Assembly (NCBI GenBank): GCA_009731375.1 | Contig: BJOX01000042.1 | Span: forward strand, 1,181,053-1,245,052 | DNA from: Paulinella micropora | Lineage: Eukaryota; Cercozoa; Imbricatea; Euglyphida | Direction of reading: 5' to 3' | Length of the DNA: 64,000 bases | Part shown: one piece after another, positions 61,201 to 64,000 of the stretch | Layout: every line of letters begins with the position of its first letter | How positions within the stretch are numbered: position 1 is the first letter of the stretch | Translations under genes and position numbers: made by a program | The notes under the pieces: generated by a model | Database searches by the model: none | The model's input: the letters and a program-made list of their open reading frames with translations, nothing else | Told to the model about the DNA's origin: nothing

Positions 61201-64000
61201 GGGAGGCGGTCAGGGGACCGTCGGAGGGCAGATGCCTCCGCAGCAACAAGTCCAGGGTATGGCGTTTGGTATAACGCTAGTGGACATGTTGGTGAATGTG
61301 CAGGGCAAAGCATTAATGCAAGTGCGGGGCCAGGGATCCCAGGAGGCAATCCCAGCGCCTGACTCGGAGGTCGGGAGGGAGAATAAGTCGGGTGAGTTGC
61401 CTGTCGGCCACGGAGGCGACATGGTTACTCATGACCTGCGATTTGATGATAGGACACGCGTGGTAACGCGGGGAGTCCAGGAAGCTACGGACGCGGTGGC
61501 CTTGGAAGGCCAGGATGGACAGAATGAGCAGGTTGAGGACCTTGATAGTCACAGGGACACTCTATGTCCGGTGATGAATAAAGGCACGGACCTTAATGTG
61601 GAGTTAGCGTCGGAGGCGCTTGATAGTAAATATTTTGGTGGTTATGAAGCACTTTCAGCGGACGGGTGTGGCCCGGGGAAAGCTGAATTGCCTTTATTAT
61701 TCACTAAAATTTTTATTGAGGATGTACAGCAGGAATGCATTGTGGGCAATGATACAATGGCATCTCTGAATGTACTCGGGAAGGAATTTATTGAACTATG
61801 GAGCAGGGAACCATGGTTTAGACACGGGTTTCGGCCGTGTCGGTTGAGGATCAAGGGAGTGGGAGGCATGACCGGGGTCTCAGGGTCAGTCATGCTTACG
61901 TTCCTTTTGAAAGACGGGAAGTCTTTCTCTCATCGGTTTTGGGTCGTCCCAGCCTTTGCTGGTGGTCTCCTGTTGGGGCTGCGGAACCTCAGACGAATGC
62001 ACGCTCGGATTTATACGGATCTGAACGTGGTGCAGTACGGTGGATCCGAGGTGGCTCCGCGGTACGAGGTAGTACCGTATGAACCTTTACGGCGGGAAGG
62101 CCAATGTGCGGTAGCGCACGATTTGGATGTGAGTGTCTCACCAGTCATGCGCGCTGACTGGGGGTGGACAAAGGTGGTGTCCGAGGGCACGGAGCCTTCG
62201 GTCACACCCCACATTCAGGAGCCTGTAACAGCCTCGTTCTTCCATGTATGCACAGTAGAGTCGGGGGACTCTGGGGAAGCAAGTGTGGTTGCTGACAATT
62301 CTGACGACAAGATACAGGAGACGGAATATGTCATGACCACAACCTTTGGCTGGGCCTACAGGGACCCACGCGACGTGAGGGTCGTGAACGTGGACTGTAG
62401 GGATTCCGCAAAGGATGAGGCGGTAGTGGCCGCGATAGACGCGAGGTTGGAACACCTCTACGCAGCAAAAGCGGAATTGTTGCGGGGTACGATTGCGGGC
62501 ATGGAGGATGCCGGTGATCAGCATGTCTATATAGATGTGCATTCGACCACGACGTCTCATGTGGTTTGGAATGTTACCCAACATAAGCTGCCGGTCAAGC
62601 AGCCTAAGCCGATCGTAGAAGCCTTCTTGAAGAGTCACTGGGATGATAATTTGTTTTTCCCTAAGGGAGTCAAGGCCATTAAGGAGGTCTTGAAAAACAG
62701 GCTATCGGTGGATGATTTCACTATAGTCATCCCAGTGGGAACTCGGACGGAAATGTGGTGGCAGGATATAGAGGATCATCTTTTTGAAAACCCGGTCCCG
62801 ATCCCACATAGAGTCCATAAGCTGGTCTTGGCTTTACGATTGGGGACGAAGGAGAAGGCGTTGGCTTATGGGGCCAAGTTAATGCAACGTGATATGGCGG
62901 ATGTGAGAAAGCAAGCCTTCTCTTGGATATCGGGTATATATCACCGCACGCATGCAATGCAATATGCCATTATCATAGATCATGTGGCACAGCTTGCCCA
63001 GTGGAGAGGCAAGGAGGAAACTAGGTACCATGGGACGATGGTACGTGAGGATGAGCGGCCTATTCCGATGGAGGATGTGGCGCAGTTATCACGTAAGGCC
63101 TCTCATAAGGAGATTGAGGAGGCTAGGATAGCCGCGGAAAAGGCTATTGCGGAGAAATATAGTACTTGGGAAGGTACTATGAAGGAGCGAGATGCCCTCA
63201 AGGGTATCTTGGAGAATAATATGGAGGTATTTGGGCCTCTTGAGGCGGGCTCTGTTCGGGGTTACGAGGCTAACTTTGGACGGAAGCTGGGTGAAGACGT
63301 GGTGGGTCACAGGAGACCGTCACGTATGAGCTATCACGAGGATCGGATGGCTCGGGAAATCACTCAGGAGCTTTTGGAGAAGGACATCATTGAGGCACGC
63401 TTATCGGAGGTGTCTTCACCTGTGCGTATGGCGCCCAAGCCGGATGGGTCCTTACGTATGTGTATCAATTACTATAGGATCAATAAGATTCTGAAGCAGA
63501 TCGAGACACCGGTACCGGATCTCAGGAAGGGGATCAACCGGCTCAAGCATGCGAAGGTGTATACTACGCTTGATCTTAAGAGCGGGTTTTGGCAAATCCC
63601 TCTTAATGAGTCATGTCGGTATCTCACAGCGTTTATGGTCGGAATGACTACATACGTGTGGAAGGTATTACCGATGGGTCTTAAGTGCTCTCCGGGTCTA
63701 TTTCAGCATGCTATGACTAAGATGCTGGGGAAGGAGTACGACGATGAGGCGACGGTGGTTCGTCTTGGGTCGACGGAGGATTATGCTTTCTGTTACATAG
63801 ATGATATTATCATTTATTCAGAGAGTATGGAGAAACACGTGGAACACGTGCAGGACGTCTTGCGACGTATAAGCGCGTTTGGATTGCGCTTGAATGCACA
63901 GAAATGTGACTTCGCACAAAGAAAGATACAGTACCTGGGATATGAGATCTCAGAGGGTCGGTGTGCGATTGCATATGAAAAGAGGAACTATGTAGCGTCT
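58214..64000 (+). CDS. Ty3/gypsy-type gag-pol polyprotein (continues past the window)
   Basis: One frame of 1929 codons with no stop that I can find, from ATG at 58214 to the right edge. Order: a helical gag part (about 1-640) with VWARVSPTVHAMGNF; a C-x14-C-x3-C-x3-H cluster (CMKKAGALW...CKSNCQNFH, about 650-680); an Arg/Ser/Asp-rich SR-like region (about 800-900); a Gln/Gly/Pro linker; a protease-like part with IVGNDTMASLNVLG and LLLGLRNLRRMHARIY; then reverse transcriptase with APKPDGSLRMCINYYRIN, TLDLKSGFWQIPL, VLPMGLKCSPGLFQ and YIDDIIIYS. RNase H and integrase should follow outside the window. In the protease motif the usual D-T/S-G-A-S reads D-T-M-A-S. The open frame suggests a young, perhaps active copy. 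Confidence 0.9.
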   Translation, partial: MLPRENRRRMLTASSPYSTPAYTRGGGSLVPSSLGTRFMGAGALTASSSSTTGGTPPSLHFISARLEDDLKTMWQFRLTGDSWADQLPSTKALQTVRQCINAISPGSTRNVWDTLVIGRTTVANVMVAAEMVVQIAEAVGMGTHYWTPERLDASRLMASTEGMVDLNIARLGQVQAEAWGTTAMAGDLSRDFVKRHGQPVYDLVGCWPSWDVLDQGHPRWTEVQKFAQFHSQVWARVSPTVHAMGNFIFRPKSGVGAKVLSIDDVFTPIFDAMDGFWDKAVSGTKPTWATAGSSENLVTLERLLVVDAIVYMAKAFYHFAVAWDGQAERRKLAVSSWNRKMEKNDEERRRTIERHQKDVDRLLGDQKAFALDNQKVEIPRHISEFRMWLTEVRRVCRSANIYMPEDVTIVADRFFRCQSSVDNEWLMQSEVWAAFWGKLQSTRFDAMCVDSIGLMLAEKMGYHVFASKSQEVSQLQAEVKWMVNKKPVLHYMFQRIMDMVIMLTPAEAFKLTAVALFDLNNQVFIKMAKEIQTDTEVWEYLLKGTGQSTPEASPEIWNVDEDVLGKVMRRVQKTIIDEWKWSGPRSGTPTQGNQNQGGGDGAGPFEPGDEVYWGQGYSRRGPQFYGQRPQGGPGQGRQRFQRSYYNPRVHRPLCMKKAGALWLKSGAMCKSNCQNFHPEGWDDSVQKEVLRKVRYDYPVGPFHGLLNTNKYSQELKNLQDRDRKAYDQKGWTDPGEAPYLKGEWEKFRVWNPLTSDGGDAPASMGRDIPGRHGNESVDPSWNLRGSSDASSARSAASSSSSSSSSSSDRSDRGHLDNRRSRSRSRDRRSDREVTHVSGGRHYDERDEARDRRGYDRGGHVRGGYDRGRRDSRNRDRSPERSRDRSPPRRRGGRSDSRERPNSNRSPQWGGNQGSSLFPNANVYGGGAGTFPSSHMQQAGAGAYYAGPAPGQQLPVGYGQPMQQQFYQGQPQQQVVAYGGQSYIPPAPILPAPGMPMGGGQGTVGGQMPPQQQVQGMAFGITLVDMLVNVQGKALMQVRGQGSQEAIPAPDSEVGRENKSGELPVGHGGDMVTHDLRFDDRTRVVTRGVQEATDAVALEGQDGQNEQVEDLDSHRDTLCPVMNKGTDLNVELASEALDSKYFGGYEALSADGCGPGKAELPLLFTKIFIEDVQQECIVGNDTMASLNVLGKEFIELWSREPWFRHGFRPCRLRIKGVGGMTGVSGSVMLTFLLKDGKSFSHRFWVVPAFAGGLLLGLRNLRRMHARIYTDLNVVQYGGSEVAPRYEVVPYEPLRREGQCAVAHDLDVSVSPVMRADWGWTKVVSEGTEPSVTPHIQEPVTASFFHVCTVESGDSGEASVVADNSDDKIQETEYVMTTTFGWAYRDPRDVRVVNVDCRDSAKDEAVVAAIDARLEHLYAAKAELLRGTIAGMEDAGDQHVYIDVHSTTTSHVVWNVTQHKLPVKQPKPIVEAFLKSHWDDNLFFPKGVKAIKEVLKNRLSVDDFTIVIPVGTRTEMWWQDIEDHLFENPVPIPHRVHKLVLALRLGTKEKALAYGAKLMQRDMADVRKQAFSWISGIYHRTHAMQYAIIIDHVAQLAQWRGKEETRYHGTMVREDERPIPMEDVAQLSRKASHKEIEEARIAAEKAIAEKYSTWEGTMKERDALKGILENNMEVFGPLEAGSVRGYEANFGRKLGEDVVGHRRPSRMSYHEDRMAREITQELLEKDIIEARLSEVSSPVRMAPKPDGSLRMCINYYRINKILKQIETPVPDLRKGINRLKHAKVYTTLDLKSGFWQIPLNESCRYLTAFMVGMTTYVWKVLPMGLKCSPGLFQHAMTKMLGKEYDDEATVVRLGSTEDYAFCYIDDIIIYSESMEKHVEHVQDVLRRISAFGLRLNAQKCDFAQRKIQYLGYEISEGRCAIAYEKRNYVAS

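Overview
The window is eukaryotic nuclear DNA in three parts: a very repeat-rich host flank, an integrated block of large-DNA-virus genes, and a retrotransposon-rich flank with further host gene pieces. Short GT-AG introns, a GPATCH11-type gene, EGF-domain exons, a JmjC-like oxygenase fragment and Ty3/gypsy elements show a eukaryote. I cannot name the species; a protist or early-branching opisthokont would fit.

Region 1 (1-13.8 kb) is almost entirely microsatellite: TACA, AG, GATA/CTAT, CCTA, CTGT and AT arrays, including higher-order repeats of about 690 bp, a CTAT/GATA inverted repeat and three copies of a unique ~175 bp element. Region 2 (13.8-16.4 kb) holds a probable 181 bp MITE, then a host gene joining a G-patch domain, a zinc finger and a double-stranded-RNA-binding domain, whose single intron is a microsatellite hairpin. 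A long TTC tract follows its stop codon.

Region 3 (about 17.0-38.1 kb) is GC-rich, densely coding and viral. A morphogenesis module holds a major capsid protein, a minor capsid/penton-like protein, a second structural protein, an A32-type packaging ATPase, several small membrane proteins and two long Lys/Ala-rich proteins with related N-termini. A DNA and expression module holds a RuvC/A22 resolvase, a tyrosine recombinase, a PCNA-like clamp, a probable ssDNA-binding protein, VLTF3-like and VLTF2-like late transcription factors, an HMG/YABBY-like protein, and a nuclease with six EsV-1-7-like zinc repeats. No DNA polymerase, helicase or primase is visible, so this is a partial genome or a reduced element related to Nucleocytoviricota or to Polinton-like/mriya-type viruses. 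Two viral genes carry convincing 50-57 nt GT-AG introns. A shared motif (TTCGAGATTTGAAA or a close variant) lies about 70 nt upstream of three minus-strand genes and inside two divergent gene pairs. Several genes carry frameshifts, an in-frame TGA or a lost start, while the capsid, clamp and resolvase frames are open; this is either early decay or uncorrected assembly error. The block ends directly against a broken Kelch-repeat gene.

Region 4 (38.7-64 kb) contains a CTAT array, decayed LTR retrotransposons (three related LTRs, an integrase relic, two gag relics on opposite strands), a minus-strand EGF-domain membrane protein gene, a damaged JmjC gene, more microsatellites, a 182 bp tandem repeat, and an intact gag-pol frame of 1929 codons that runs off the right end with a Ty3/gypsy reverse transcriptase.
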